Shown here piece by piece: positions 11,501-23,554 of a DNA stretch of 64,000 nucleotides (positions are counted from its first letter, which is position 1; every line of letters begins with the position of its first letter). The DNA is taken from NCBI RefSeq assembly GCF_029227915.1, contig NC_079880.1, forward strand, positions 17,812,001 to 17,876,000, given 5' to 3'. The notes beneath the pieces are model-generated. The model was not told the origin of the DNA. It searched no databases and worked only from the letters and a program-made list of their open reading frames with translations. The position numbers and the translations under genes were made by a program. This stretch comes from Hydractinia symbiolongicarpus (lineage: Eukaryota; Cnidaria; Hydrozoa; Anthoathecata; Hydractiniidae).

Positions 11501-14500
11501 TTGTTTTTAATGTTGAGATAAATATATTGTTACGTTTTTTAGCCACGTAAAGAGCTTAAACGCACCAGTTTTAGAATTTTTGGCTAGGAACGAAGATTTT
11601 GCTACCTAGCTAGCCATCTAGAGAGCCATACTTATTACTATTCTGTATGGTATAAGACTTTTTATCCTAACCAACATTTATTTATATGTTGAGGCTGTAG
11701 CCATTTAGCTAGCTCCTATCTTTGGCCAAAAAGTGAGAGTATAAAAATGCAGTGTGGCTACAACAATATTCTAGGTAGCTAGCTAAATACATTTTTTATT
11801 ATTTTCCTGAAATCTTTTTCTGCAATTAAAATGGTTGAGCGATTGTTTTAGCTGGACGGGCAACAACAGGCTGTGTGTTTATTTAACCCGAAGTTGCAAT
11901 GAAGTTTTTTTGGAAAAGGGTATTACGCAAATACGCCTGTTCAGCTCTGTTTAACTGTACTAAGCGCTTATCCCAGTATTAACAGCAGACTGTTTTTTCG
12001 GAATAGGCTTTTACGCCAATGCGCATGTGCGATGTGGTGTACCTGTACTAATTTTTAAACTCTCTCGGGAATCACGCCTGTACGGATGGGCAACACTGTT
12101 TACCTGAACTAACCGCTCAGCCCTGTGTTAGCAATGAACTTTTTATTGTGGTTTTATTTAAACCGAAGTTGCGAGAAAGTTTTTTTTGGAAAAGAGTATT
12201 ACGCCTGTTCAACTCTGTTTAACTGTACAAGCGGTTAGCCCAATGTTAACAACAGACTGTTTTCTGTAAAAGGTTGTTATACCTATGCGCATGTGCAACA
12301 CGGTTTACCTGTACTAAGGGGTTAGCCCACTGACAATTAATTTTTGAACTTTCTCTGGAATCACACCTGTACGGATGTGCTACTCTGTTTACCTGGACTA
12401 ACCGCTCAACCCTGTTTTCTTCTGTTTTAATTTCTGTGAGAAAGTTTTTTTCAAAAGGGTATTATTATATAATTTGCGCAGAAAGTTATTCCGCAAAATG
12501 AAATAAAATTTACCGATTGTTTTTGCTATGATGGAGTAACAACACTTTGTAAACTCTGTTTTTATATCAGTTATCGTTGCGGGAAAGTTATTTTTTGAAA
12601 AATGTGTTACAGTCGCACACTATAATGGTGTATGCGCTTCAATTGATTTACGACATACTGTATACCTGTACTAAAGCGCTCCACCTGATCGTGTGGCACA
12701 GTTTACGGCTCTTCTTAAGCGCTCCACAGGTGTTCCACGCCATGTCACACCTTGACTTGTGGCCTACCCTGGTGTTTCGACGCCGGGTTTCCCGGCTTGT
12801 TTTATATAGATTTCAACTAATTACGTCATTGCCTGTCAATATTCTAATTGATTCAGAAGTAATTATTTCTGCTGAAATATTCAATAAACACTCGATTAAA
12901 TTGATAAATCTGGCTCAATTGATGGCACTCTCGTCGCTTGTGAGCAATTACAATCCACGTTTTGAAAACAAGAAAGTAATTATATATACATACTGATATT
13001 TTTGCATTATCTAAATACTTAAAAAATTGTCTTTTTAAACCCGATGATGCATCAGCTCTGAAAAAAAAAATCAAAAAAATATATATACAATAATCATTAT
13101 CATTACTTCACCAGGTGTTTTACAATAAAGCTGGTAGTATTACCTTGTTTGAAATGCTGATAAAATTCCTCTTTCCAAAACAACCCAATGTTTTTTCCAA
13201 CCAAGAAATCTACTTTTCTAGATAAATAAAAATAATATAGTTGTGCCCGTAAGAAAATTTAGTGGTAAAATTTGACTGTAACAATGCAATGTGAAATCCT
13301 ATGTTTTGCTAGATAGTAATATTATTAGTTCATACACACCTTTACAACATAACCTTCGAATCGTTGAACTGTTTTCTGGACAGCTTGTAATGGCTGAACA
13401 TCTAAAAGTTGTCGCATTTTCGTGTCCCTGGCAACCTCCAGTGCAGATAAACCTAATAAAAGAATATTAAATAGAAATCTATGTTGTCCAAAGATTACAA
13501 AGTGCTACCTTAGTCACCATATTACCTCTGTTATTTTTGACGGTTGAATCAATACCATTCTGCAGGAGCAAAACCGCAATTTCTTTATGCCCTCTAAAAA
13601 AATAAGAACAAAGTTATATACCAGCACGAGATATCTAAGCAACAATTAAAAATTATCTTTGTGAAACGACTTTTAAATGTTATTTTACAAGACTGCGTGT
13701 AATTTAGTTTAACACATATCAGCGTATACCTGTATGCAGCACAATGCAGTGCTGTGTTTCCCAGTAAATTTTGACAATTTATATTGGGAGGAGTAGAGCT
13801 TGATAGCTAAAAAATAAGTTTGTAAGAACTAATAAAAATACAAACATTTTAGTCTTTTCTATGTAAAGAAAAAAGTTGATGTTAACAATTGATTCAAAGC
13901 AGATAAAATCACTTGTTTAAGAAACCAAATTAATTTACTCTGACAACTAGAAAAATTAATAATTTCAGTGGCAGCGCATACCAACGATTTAATGATTTTA
14001 ATATCTCCTTCAGTTGTAGCATGTAAAAGAGCTTCATTTCGTGAAAGCTGTTGAGACTTCTCAGCCGCTAAGAATATAAACCTTACACTATATCATAGTT
14101 GCATAAAGTAAAAAAAAAATTCTTTTATTAGGATTTGATAAATTTACAAACCTTCAATAAGCTGTTTCACTTCTTGGTTATCTGTCATCTGCAATGGGGT
14201 CCTCCCTTCTCCATTAATAATTGATACATCAGCATTATAATATAACAGTTTCAATACAACATTCTAAAAAATGATTTGCCATGTGAAAGATTCCCTTGAT
14301 GATATTTTCTAACCAAGAATGCAGTCACTGCAAATAATAATCAGTGGAAATCAGTGTCAACAAGATTTTTTCTAGCTCCCTTATTTCAGAATTTGTTAAC
14401 CCTAGCTAATTCACATTCTAGGACACATCCGACTACGATTGGATAAAGTATACATATCACCGACCTCCCATTGTCTCATTAACACACACCACACCATTGT

Positions 14501-17500
14501 GGCAATATGCTGACAAAAGTCGCTGTTAAACGCCACTTTGTTTTAAAACTGAGCAAGGGTTTCCATCAAAAAAACTGCGGGGCTACAGATCTAATTTTGG
14601 TTTAAAAAAATTCCCCATTTTTTGACTTTTGTCTTAGGTTATTAGGATTTAGTGAATGCCACAAAATTTCAAAATAAAATCTTAAAAACTTTAGCCTTGG
14701 GTCGCTCTTTTAACTGTTCTGTTACACACACATTGCTAAAAGAGGTTTCCAAAGATGCACAATTTACAACTCCTTTTATGCATAAACTCCATTCTTGTTT
14801 GGTGACCTTTCTATTTGTTGGTGTACTATTTCTTAAATTAATTTTTTACTCAACTGAGACACTAAATAAAGCCTTGGTTTATCTCCTCATTTCATACAGA
14901 ATTCAAATAAGATAAAAAACGTAGAAAATACAATATCAGTTGCACTCTTACAGTACGACCAGTAAAAGCAGCACGGTGGAGAGGAGTATCGCCCATTCCA
15001 TTGATGATGTTAACATCTGCACCATGCTAATTATCAAATGGAACATCTTTAACATCGTAAACATGTGTAACATTTATATCAACAATTAGCAAGGTGCTAA
15101 AAATCATTTTAACATTTAACTGAAGTCCAGCGAATTGCACAAAAGAAAAAAAGTGATATATTTATCAAACAGAAATCTGTTAAAATTATTGGACAAGCAA
15201 TACATTAAAAATCTAACTTCAAGGTTTTTTTTGTAGTAGGCATACCAAAATTTTCATAAGCAAATTAAGAAGAATTAAAATTAAATATCTTTTCAGGCAA
15301 TCATTAAACCAAAATGTTGTTTTCAAGAAGAATAGCCTAACGTAGTGTACTATACATTACGTTAAGATACGTTTGTTTGAAAAGCTGGCCTTACAGTAAA
15401 TTATAATTTTCTTTTAACATTTAACAAACAGTCTGTACAGATATTTTCTCAATGGAAACAATTACCTACCTGTAGCAGTTCTTCCACAACATCTTGATGA
15501 CCAAAATATGTTGCCAGATGAAGCGGACTCCATCCTAAATTTGACTTATGTTTTCCTATAGCAATAAAAAATTAAAGAAAACTTTTGAGTTGAGTAAGGC
15601 AATGTAAACCTTTCTCTTTTTGGAACTTGCGATAAATAATTTAATTGTAATATTCTGTAAAAAGTCCTAAACATAGTTATTCAGCTCAAACTTTAACCTT
15701 TAACTTTATTTTCCCTTTTAAGGTTTAACGCTGATATCTCAGAAACTACAGTATTTTTCTACAAATGAACACGTTTCCGAAAGTTAAATGGTTCCTCTCC
15801 AAGATGGTCGTTATATTTATTCTGAAAATTTGTAAACGAAAAAAGATTTGTGTTTTATAAAGCTCCCTTATAATCTTTATTACAAGAAAGGCATTCTACA
15901 CTCCTGTCAGCAGTTTTTTTCTTTATGCAGTTAAAATTTTAAACTTAGCTGATAGCTGAGCATCTTGAAAATATTTGCAAAAATGTGCCTCGATAGCTTA
16001 AGGTCCCTGTAGAGGCATATCCAGGAAAAAATCTTTCTGAGATAGGGGACTTTTAACTTAACAAGTGCAACGTTAAGAAAACTTCTCTATAGTAATAGAC
16101 GTTGACTGTCTGCCAGGCAAAACTGACACACACATGAAATCTTTAAGCCACAAACAACAAATGCAAATCTGAATGTGCTGTGACGGACAAATTCCTGTGG
16201 ATTTTGCCACAGGCTAAGGACTAGTATAAAAAAATATGCCTAGTATATAATAATATGCCTGTCTATGACTTTTGCACAGAGGATGTTTTGCTGCGTCATT
16301 GGGTAAATGGTGTAGTTACCATTTTAATCTTATTATATCAAAAAAGGAGACATCAATACACTAAATCAGATAGGTGAAGCCATTGCATTGCACTTTTAAG
16401 TTTGTGGCCCAATAACTTGGAAACAGGTGGAAATAACTAACTTCATCTCATGCGTGGGTAACTTGGGACTACCTGGGACAAAATCAGACCAATTTCTAAA
16501 GGGGAATCAACCAATCCGTTTCAGACAGGCGTTTTTTTGATGCCATTATTTAAAAAACTTGAACACCAAATATTTCTTTAATCGTTCGTCAAAAGCACAC
16601 AGTCTATTTTCTTGATCATCAGCTATCTTGATCAGCGTTTTAAGCTACATACAATAAAGAAAATGGGTAAACAAATTTCTAAAAAAATATTCTTCTACCA
16701 TTGGATGGATATTTGCTGATATCATCAAAATCTCAGTAATCTTTTATATTTTACTGTGTGGCAAATAAATCACACAAGGCTGCAACATATATTTTATTTA
16801 ATAAAAATCATTGCAAAGACATTTAGATGATAGCCATGCTAGGGCCATTTTGAATGTTAATGTGGTGCAAGCTAGCTGTGATTTTTGTTCTTGAACTATA
16901 CTTTGTTGTTTCAAGATAGTTGAATTTTATATGCTCTAACTTTTAAATACTTAATAACGTGTTTAAATCTTAAACAAACCAATTGTAAAATTTTGGCTAC
17001 AAAAGTATATAGCTACATATCAGCATAATGCAGTGAGAAACTACCCTCTAGCCAACAGGTTTTTATCCAAGCCAACGTTATTATTTCCCCTTTTCTTCAA
17101 TATTTATCTTCCTTAATCTAATTTTTAGCTTCTGGGTGTAGCTAGCTAGCTGGGATTAAAAGAAAAAGTAGTTAGATTCCTTTTGAACTACCAAAACTCT
17201 ATTTATATAGCTGTAAAGCATTGATAACCTAAATTTTATTTTTCACTGTGACTCATGCTCAATATCACTTTTAAGTACTTCTACAAAAACTTATTCTTCC
17301 ACAAATTAAAAAGATTCTGGGTATTTACACCGAGAGTGTAAGAAAGCTATTTGTTGAAGACCAAAAAGAGCTCATTACCGGCAACTCTCCATCCCAATGT
17401 TTGCGACATGGCTTTACTATCCTAAGCAATCACACTGTTTTTGCTTTTCACAGGAAATTTAATCTGCAAATAAGAAAATGTTTTTGCTATGCACTTTTAT

Positions 17501-19285
17501 TACGGAGGTTTGCCATTAATTTGGAAACTTTTACAAGAACTAATTCCACAAAATACAAATTCTCATCAATCAAAACGGGTGGGTTAGTCACCAATATTGG
17601 GGAGTTGGTCCAATTTTGAGCCGAAATGATTACATATATAGATATCACAAAAACAAAAAACACTTCAACCAAACCCCCATCTATTAAATTGATTTGTTTG
17701 AATTTGCATAAAACTTTCAGCAAAATACACAAAATTAGAAGAGAAAGGAATAAAATTATATTTTAAAACAGGTGGAATACCTTTGCAATTGACATCAATA
17801 TCATATTCTGACAAAATTTCCTAGAAAAAATGAAATACATATAATTAAACCATGGTTATCCAAGGACGAAAAAGTTTACCTCTTGCTGCTATTGACTCTA
17901 CTTTGCTAACCAAATTGCATGAAATTTTATTGTTTTATTACATAATTCTGGGCCGAAAAATAAAATAAATTTTTTAAACTATGACATCATTAATAATGGT
18001 AGAGATAGAAATAGAGAACATAAAAATTATTTGAATTAAACGTACATAAAAAATATATTTTCAAAATTTTATTACACTTGTCTTTAAATTTATGTAAATA
18101 TAGCTAACCTTACTGTAATTTTGCAAAGTTTGAACAACAAAAAGCTGATGTAAAGGTTATGCTCAGTTGAGGACGATAGGTCAAAAAGCGCTAAAACTAC
18201 AATTTTCTGAAAAGCGACAAAAATGGTACTACCTGACCTCATTCCATAATCAATTTAGACAGCTGAAAATAACCAAACTTCCTTGTGAATACTGATTATT
18301 CCACTCAAAACTATGCCAAAATTTAATAATTCTCTTTAAAATGGGTTATCCAAATATAAAATTCTGATTTACTATGACTTTTTTAAGGTTTTTTTCAATC
18401 AAACTAACATGTTCTTAGATAATATAATGGTATAATAAAGTCTAAAAGTTTCATTAATATCTACCTCGTTTATTACATCTCCACCCAACTTTTAAATCCA
18501 ATATCTCAAAAAGTATTTCTTTAAAATCTCAATAAACTCTATAAATCTCTGATTTTTTGCTGCACGCATAAAGTCTCCTAATTTACGTTGGTATAGGTTT
18601 TAGATTAATTATCAGCACATAAGTTTATTTCTATTACGTGCAGGGCAGGTAAGAGGAAAAAAGTAAGGGGTGTTTTGCCACTCGTGAAGCAGATGACAGG
18701 TAAAGAGAGAGTTAAAAGTGTTGATCTACTGCATTGCAAGCCCGAGAAGCATGTGCTGTGACTTGTATTTTGTCATTGCTCTTTCTGCGAAATAAATTTC
18801 CATAAAATGTTTAAAATATTAACCCTATGCATAATTGAAAAATTATAGATCAGACGAACCATTCTTTTTGCGCTCAGTTTGCCCACTTAGACTTTCTAAA
18901 AAAACTTTTTAAATCATCATTTTTTTGCTGTTGCGATATATTTTATTTGACAGCCTACTTTGTTAACATGTGGGTACTTGCATCAACAATTGCCAAGTGC
19001 CGACATAAATTAGACAGGACAATCTTCAAAAGGCTCGTTTTTGAGTCTGGAAAGGTCCACAAAGCTTTTTCACTGACTATTAAACCAGGTATTGTCAGAA
19101 GAGGCATGCAATAATGTGCACACACAATGTACCTTAAAGCACACATATTAGAGTTGTGCTATTTGTAACACACAAACCAAAAATGTATTTTTAAATGCTT
19201 GAGAAAAAAACCTTACTGTTACAAGAAGCAAATCACCGTTTCTGGATGCCAGCAACAGTCTTTCCACCTGGTCACTCTTCTCCAT
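5556..19285 (-). CDS. OSBPL1A: Oxysterol-binding-protein-related protein 1, long form (ORP1L)
   Basis: Sterol/phosphoinositide-binding protein; family members act at late endosome-ER contacts, binding Rab7 through ankyrin repeats and VAP through an FFAT motif. Coding exons in transcript order: 19285-19217, 17820-17781, 15555-15470, 15026-14952, 14263-14152, 14067-13982, 13806-13730, 13593-13526, 13452-13340, 13217-13144, 13057-12994, 10940-10842, 10764-10636, 10460-10370, 10020-9914, 9715-9596, 9337-9072, 8983-8883, 8752-8643, 8500-8403, 8081-7902, 7592-7514, 7405-7287, 6972-6789, 6515-6453, 6183-6123, 5831-5741, 5658-5556. All junctions use GT/AG and keep frame; total 2865 bp, 954 residues. 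Seen: ankyrin repeats (~40-210), PH domain (~235-345, [14 protein letters not shown] then [18 protein letters not shown]), coiled coil (~365-470), FFAT-like VFYDAPE (485-491) after an acidic run, ORD (~565-954) with EQVSHHPP at 672-679, C-terminus CPDIY. Start: [12 protein letters not shown] fits the family N-terminus. A possible ATTAAA poly(A) signal lies at 5386-5381. Exon edges rest on motif continuity, not transcripts. Confidence 0.95.
6057..6155. repeat. Tandem duplication of an exon end and splice donor
   Basis: Two ~49-bp units, 6057-6105 and 6106-6155, are alike over most positions. Unit 2 covers the last ~32 bp of the coding exon 6183-6123, its donor (GTAAAC) and the start of the intron. 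In unit 1 the corresponding donor has become GATAAA, although a nearby GGTGGTAAAG could act as a cryptic donor. Unit 1 lies in the intron and is not needed for the reading frame. Confidence 0.7.
6243..6440. repeat. 17-bp minisatellite in an OSBPL1A intron
   Basis: About 11-12 head-to-tail copies of a 17-bp unit, GAGGAGTACATGTGGAT, with GCAT and GAAT variants and two 16-bp units lacking one C. It fills most of the 269-bp intron between the exons at 6515-6453 and 6183-6123. It ends about a dozen bases from the 5' splice site (GTACGT at 6452). Open frames seen across it on the minus strand are repeat artefacts. Confidence 0.9.
8218..8350. repeat. Foldback repeat inside an OSBPL1A intron
   Basis: CCATACGTGCAATATTACAA and what follows at 8218-8279 is answered by a near-perfect reverse complement ending CGTATGG at 8350, leaving a very short loop near 8280. 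Arms are about 64 bp with a few mismatches and small gaps. It sits between the exons at 8403 and 8081. It is probably a small MITE or foldback element. No target duplication was identified. Confidence 0.75.
11052..11221 (+). mobile_element. Helitron-like non-autonomous element, copy A
   Basis: It starts TCTCTAAAATAATAGCCG and ends CAACGACTAG followed by T. A hairpin (CCCGTGG / CCAAGGG, slightly imperfect here) lies just before the CTAG. Helitrons are known for TC starts, a 3' hairpin and a CTRR end inserted before T. It lies in the OSBPL1A intron between exons 12994 and 10940, directly followed by copy B with no intervening base. Confidence 0.7.
11222..11394 (+). mobile_element. Helitron-like non-autonomous element, copy B
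   Basis: Head-to-tail with copy A: it begins TCTCTATAATAATAGCCG immediately after the CTAG of A. It ends with a perfect hairpin, CCCGTGGATTTTTCCACGGG, then CAACGACTAG. It is about 173 bp and highly similar to copy A. Copy C follows at once. Confidence 0.75.
11395..11470 (+). mobile_element. Helitron-like element, copy C, 5' part only
   Basis: A third TCTCTATTATAATAGCCGTG start abuts copy B. Similarity to A and B is lost after roughly 60-75 bp. No hairpin plus CTAG end was found downstream. It may be a longer, diverged family member whose body includes the tandem repeats at 11.87-12.41 kb, or simply truncated. Confidence 0.5.
11870..12410. repeat. Two diverged ~274-bp tandem units in an OSBPL1A intron
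   Basis: The blocks beginning near 11876 and near 12150 share, in order, a segment with GAAGTTGC, AAAAGDGTATTACGC-like text, CTCTGTTTAACTGTAC, AACAACAGACTGTTTT, GCGCATGTGC and CTGTACGGATG. A third partial unit may start near 12420. No ORF runs through them. They may be the body of Helitron-like copy C or an older satellite. Confidence 0.6.
16084..16224 (+). mobile_element. Helitron-like non-autonomous element, diverged copy D
   Basis: 141 bp starting TCTCTATAGTAATAG and ending CTAAGGACTAG before T, with a hairpin CCTGTGGATTTTGCCACAGG 9 bases before the end. It lies in the OSBPL1A intron between exons 17781 and 15555. It has the same terminal architecture as the array at 11.05-11.39 kb with a diverged middle. 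Confidence 0.65.
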
Positions 19286-19879
19286 TGTATATATAATGTA
19301 CACAAATTTTCTAGTGATCTAAAGTTTGAGGAAAAAACTTTATATTTGACAGAATAATTCAAGTGGTGATTTTTGAATTACAGGTTGACATTTATTTTTA
19401 TCCTCCCCCACAGAAAAAGACCCAAATTCCTCTGTTTAGCCCCCTCTCATCCCTATAAATTTGTCACAAAAAACAAAAGGATTTTTCATAAGACAATTGC
19501 ACTTGTAGAGGCCTATCAGGCTCTGCAATAAGGATTAATATTTATTTGCGAAAATAGAACAACTTCTTTAAAATTTTTAGCCCGTAGTAAGAACCAAGCT
19601 TTAACCTTAAACACAAGAATAACATTGTCTGTAGCAACTCTCCAGTCTAACTGCCTTCTTTCTAATAGCAGAAATGTGCAAAAAAAGTAACATCAATAAT
19701 TTAAGGTAAGTTAACCTAAACAATATAAAGAGAAGAGAAAAATTTATTCAAAAATCTATTGTATACATGTAACCATATAAACCATAAACCTTGCACACAT
19801 ATGAGGAATAGCAATAGCACAAACTGATATATATACATCAAAAGAACATCACATATAATAAAATGGCCACGTATAATAA
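19286..19879. other. 5' flank of OSBPL1A
   Basis: AT-rich DNA upstream of the start codon. It should contain the 5' UTR and promoter, but no motif can be placed with confidence. No ORF was recognised. Confidence 0.3.
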
Positions 19880-21901
19880 CAATACCACGTAGATACTAAA
19901 AGCGTGAACCAGCAGTAACCAGCAGTATTTCGAAGTAACCACCAGAGAACCACCAGTATTATAAAGTAGCCACCAGAGAACCAGTTGTTTTTTTAAGTAA
20001 CCACAAGAGAACCAGCATTTATTATTAGTTTACTCCAGATAAGGCAGCAACAGCGGCCCAAAGGTGTTGTGATTTTATGCACAACACTTCATGACCCTAA
20101 AACTACCAAATTTGATAAATAAAAGGGCACCTAGTTCCCAGGACTTTTTTCTGATACTTTATGCTCTTGCTAACTAGCTACTTTTATTTTATTCCTCGAA
20201 GATTATTTTCAAAAATATGAATAAAATACGCGGAATTCACGATAATTAATCAACTTCAGTTATTTATTTATTTATTTCGCCTAAAGGCAATAATGGAAAC
20301 AAAAAGAACAGAACGAAAATAGTGTTTTCAGGATTAAAGTTCATTCTATGAAATATATGTAACACGTTTCAAGGAAAAAACGTTCATATCGAAAGCATAA
20401 ATTATTAACTTGATAGATAAATTATGTTTTGAGCATCATAAAGTAATGAAATTAAAACTATTGGCACACACTATATGTTTCAAAATGAGTAGATTTGAAC
20501 AAATATTAACAAAATAGAAGAATGTTTTTCCCACAAATTCCTACTATATTTATATTTCCAGCTAACTTGACTTAAAATTGACTTGAATGCACAGAAGTTG
20601 TTGTTATGAGCAGTTATTCCAACTTCTTTTGGAAAGATAATATAATATAAAAGAAGCCTTTCGTTTTAAAGCTTGTGTATCTCCGAAGGTTTAAGATGAT
20701 TCTGTGTTCCTTTCGGTACATTCTGTCCCAATATTTAATATTATACTAACAAACCATGTCAGAAAAACAAAGAGTACCGGTAATCGGGGAGTTACAAATT
20801 CAGTAAGTTGGGGAGTTACGGAAGGGAAGTTAGGAAGTGAAGTCTACCATTTTAATATTTGTAAAATTCTCTGTCGCCGAAACAACCGGAAAAATATCTC
20901 AAAAGCAAAAAGCGCAAGGGTATACTTACCTCATCTCAGATTTTTCATAAACATTTAGTTTGCTCTAACTGACCACTTTCGCAAGGTATGCTTTTATTTT
21001 AATGGTTTTCCAATAAATAAATATCAAGTTTTCACCGGACATGTAACTCGGTTTACCGTAGAAATTTGTAACACCCTAACTCCCCAACTCGCAACTTCCT
21101 AACTTCTCGGTTTTGTAACATTTTTCTAACATTTCCTAGACTCAAAAACAAACGAATATTTTCTTTCCGATGCCACAATGTTTCTCCACAACATTTATCA
21201 GTTCATTCAATTCATTCGAACTTTACTTTGTCTACAAAAAGAAAAAAATGTCTCGTTATGGACCCTCCCCCGTATAGCGTTTTTCGTTATATTTGGTTTA
21301 CAAAACACGAATTGGAAAATAAAAATCCTTCGGTCAAATTACATAATCTGATTAGGCAGAATAGATTTTTGGAATCGCTAAAGGAAGTGTGTAATCGTTG
21401 CAAAAAATAAACTAAAATTTGGTATGGATTCCTCAACAGTGGATACAATGGCAGTAGAGGTATTTCTCACGCTCGATGACTTCCAACTGTGCAGTTTATT
21501 AATTCATTCAATTCATTCGAACTTTAACTTTGTCTACCATAAGAAAAAATTGTCTCGGATGATTGAACTCTCCTCCGTATAGTGTTTTTCGTTATATTTG
21601 GTTTACAATTCAGATGTTAGATCGTTATTTAAAATATATTTTTTTTTTGTTAATTCTCGTGTGTGGTTTTAAAATACTAATACAGTCAGTATATGTTTTT
21701 TTCAAAAAGCCTTCTGTCTTTCAATCAACTGCACATTATAAAATGTTTTGCATTCGAAGCAGTGGTTGCGTTTATTTCGTTTTATCTATTTAACTGGTTG
21801 TTCTGTTGTGGTTACTCAAAAAAACAGCTGGTTTTCTGTTGGTTACTTCAAAATACTGCTGGTTACTGCTGGTTCCTACTTTTAGTAAAAGCGACAATAC
21901 C
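19880..21901. mobile_element. ~2-kb element with long, imperfect inverted ends
   Basis: The left end (19880-20020) contains repeated AACCAGCAG / AGTAACCACCAGAGAACC motifs. The right end (21793-21901) is their reverse complement. For example CAGTATTTCGAAGTAACC at the left matches GGTTACTTCAAAATACTG at the right, and CTAAAAGCG matches CTTTTAG. Inside, two ~110-bp direct repeats start near 21203 and 21502. Each has ATTCAATTCATTCGAACTTT and TTTTTCGTTATATTTGG. No transposase was recognised; short ORFs at 21228 and 21563 are not assignable. Confidence 0.5.
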
Positions 21902-23069
21902 ATTATACCTCATGGTGGATTATACCTTCATACCTAAGAAACAAACAGTTCCAGTAACAAATGCATCCATAGATCATTAGAACAGATATAATACATCCAC
22001 ACCTCACAATACACATTTAAAACAGAATTGAAATAATTTAGAAATACTGCCAAAAAAAATAAAATGCAATACCTAAACATTATATTCCTTTAACAAGTTA
22101 GGAGTTCCCTCACAAAAATTTTTTAAATCAAGGTGAATATCTCTGTGGTTTAGACGATTCAGATCCTTTAGATTATTTTCTATAATTGATACTTTCATCA
22201 TTCAGGACAAGTTAAATTTGTTTCAACAATTTAAACAACTTACATAACTTTAAAATAATTTTCATAAAGGATGGTTTTGGACAACTTTGGCATACTTCCT
22301 CAGTTTGGGTAGTTTAGATGATAAATTTTTAAAAATGGTCAATCATAAAAATAAATTTTTATGATTGACCATGTTTCTGTGGTTAAGCAATGTAAATAAT
22401 CTTGGATAGATTTCCTTAACTGGAGGCTTTCACTGTTTAGAACAGGTTGTCATTACTTTCATGATTTAAACGGTTTAGTTGCATAAACTGTGTATGCATT
22501 TTTGTAATTAGATGCTTTTACAACAAGTTGGACAATTTTCATGTTGGACAGTTTTCCAGTAAAGAATTATTCCGCCATGCGCAAATTCGCCATTCCACCA
22601 TACGCAAATCCACATTCAATGAAGGCACACAGAAATGTATCCATGCGATGTGAACCCAAAGCAAAATGTTTTGGCATTTTTAACATTCGTTTGCTGTAAC
22701 ATCCAGAAATCTTGAAAAATAAAGGTTATCGTATAGTCCCATTTTTCATACAAAAGGTAGATTTCTTTCTGGTATGAATTATTAACACCATTTTCTTATC
22801 TAGAGTCTTTTTGCTTTTTATTTTCTAATCAAAGTTTAAAAGTTTTAAAAGCTTTAAAAGATTTAAAAGAGGGAGAATTGCCATGGAAACGGCTACTGAT
22901 TACAAATTTATGATGTTAGAATTAATTTTAAAGACCAGATCTATTGGTTTGGAATGTCCCGTAAATTCTTTTGTTTTCTTTTTGTAGTGATACACATGTT
23001 TACTTATTTATTTTAATCCAAATTTTTTGCATCCGCTAACTTTCTGAAGGCGCCAGTGAAAAGTGTTGT
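21902..23069. other. No gene seen; one perfect hairpin
   Basis: AT-rich DNA without recognisable coding capacity. It contains the 17-bp perfect hairpin at 22336-22371, listed separately. Confidence 0.4.
22336..22371. repeat. Perfect 17-bp inverted repeat
   Basis: TGGTCAATCATAAAAAT and its exact reverse complement are separated by two bases. It could be a small foldback or a recombination product. No gene is adjacent. Confidence 0.85.
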
Positions 23070-23250
23070 GGCTAACTCAGTTCCACCTGAATCCAAATTG
23101 TTTGTGAGACAGCAGTTTATGTCCTTCAAGATAGTTAATTAGTTTCTCATGCAAAATTTTTTCAATGATCTTTGAAATAACAGGCAAAGCAGAAATAGAA
23201 CAATAATCATCACAGGCTCCACTGTTGACTCACTCCACAAAAAATATGCA
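23070..23250 (-). pseudogene. LINE reverse transcriptase scrap
   Basis: On the minus strand a broken frame reads ALPVISKIIEKILHEKL, then INYLEGHKLLSHKQFGFR. This matches the region before the first RT catalytic motif in jockey/CR1-type elements (normally NYRPISLLPxxSKIxEK... QYGFR). It is interrupted by a stop soon after FGFR and has no downstream domain. It is a dead fragment. Confidence 0.6.
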
Positions 23251-23554
23251 GTTTGCAAAATTGAATGTACGAAGGACGTTGCATTTTTTACATCACAATT
23301 TTCATCAAGACTTAACCAATCAAGGCTTACCAAGTACTTGTTGAAGTTACAGCTGTGAATAGTTTTGATTTATACCTGATACAGCTTACTTTTCTAGCAA
23401 AACCAATCATTTTATGGTGAAAAATAAAAATAGGAAATACAACATTTTTATTGGTGCTGACGAATGGTTTGTAGCAACGATTAACATTACTTCTTAACCA
23501 ATATCATGCCAGCACCTTTACCGAATTACGAAGATCATCCAATCCCTTATTAAT

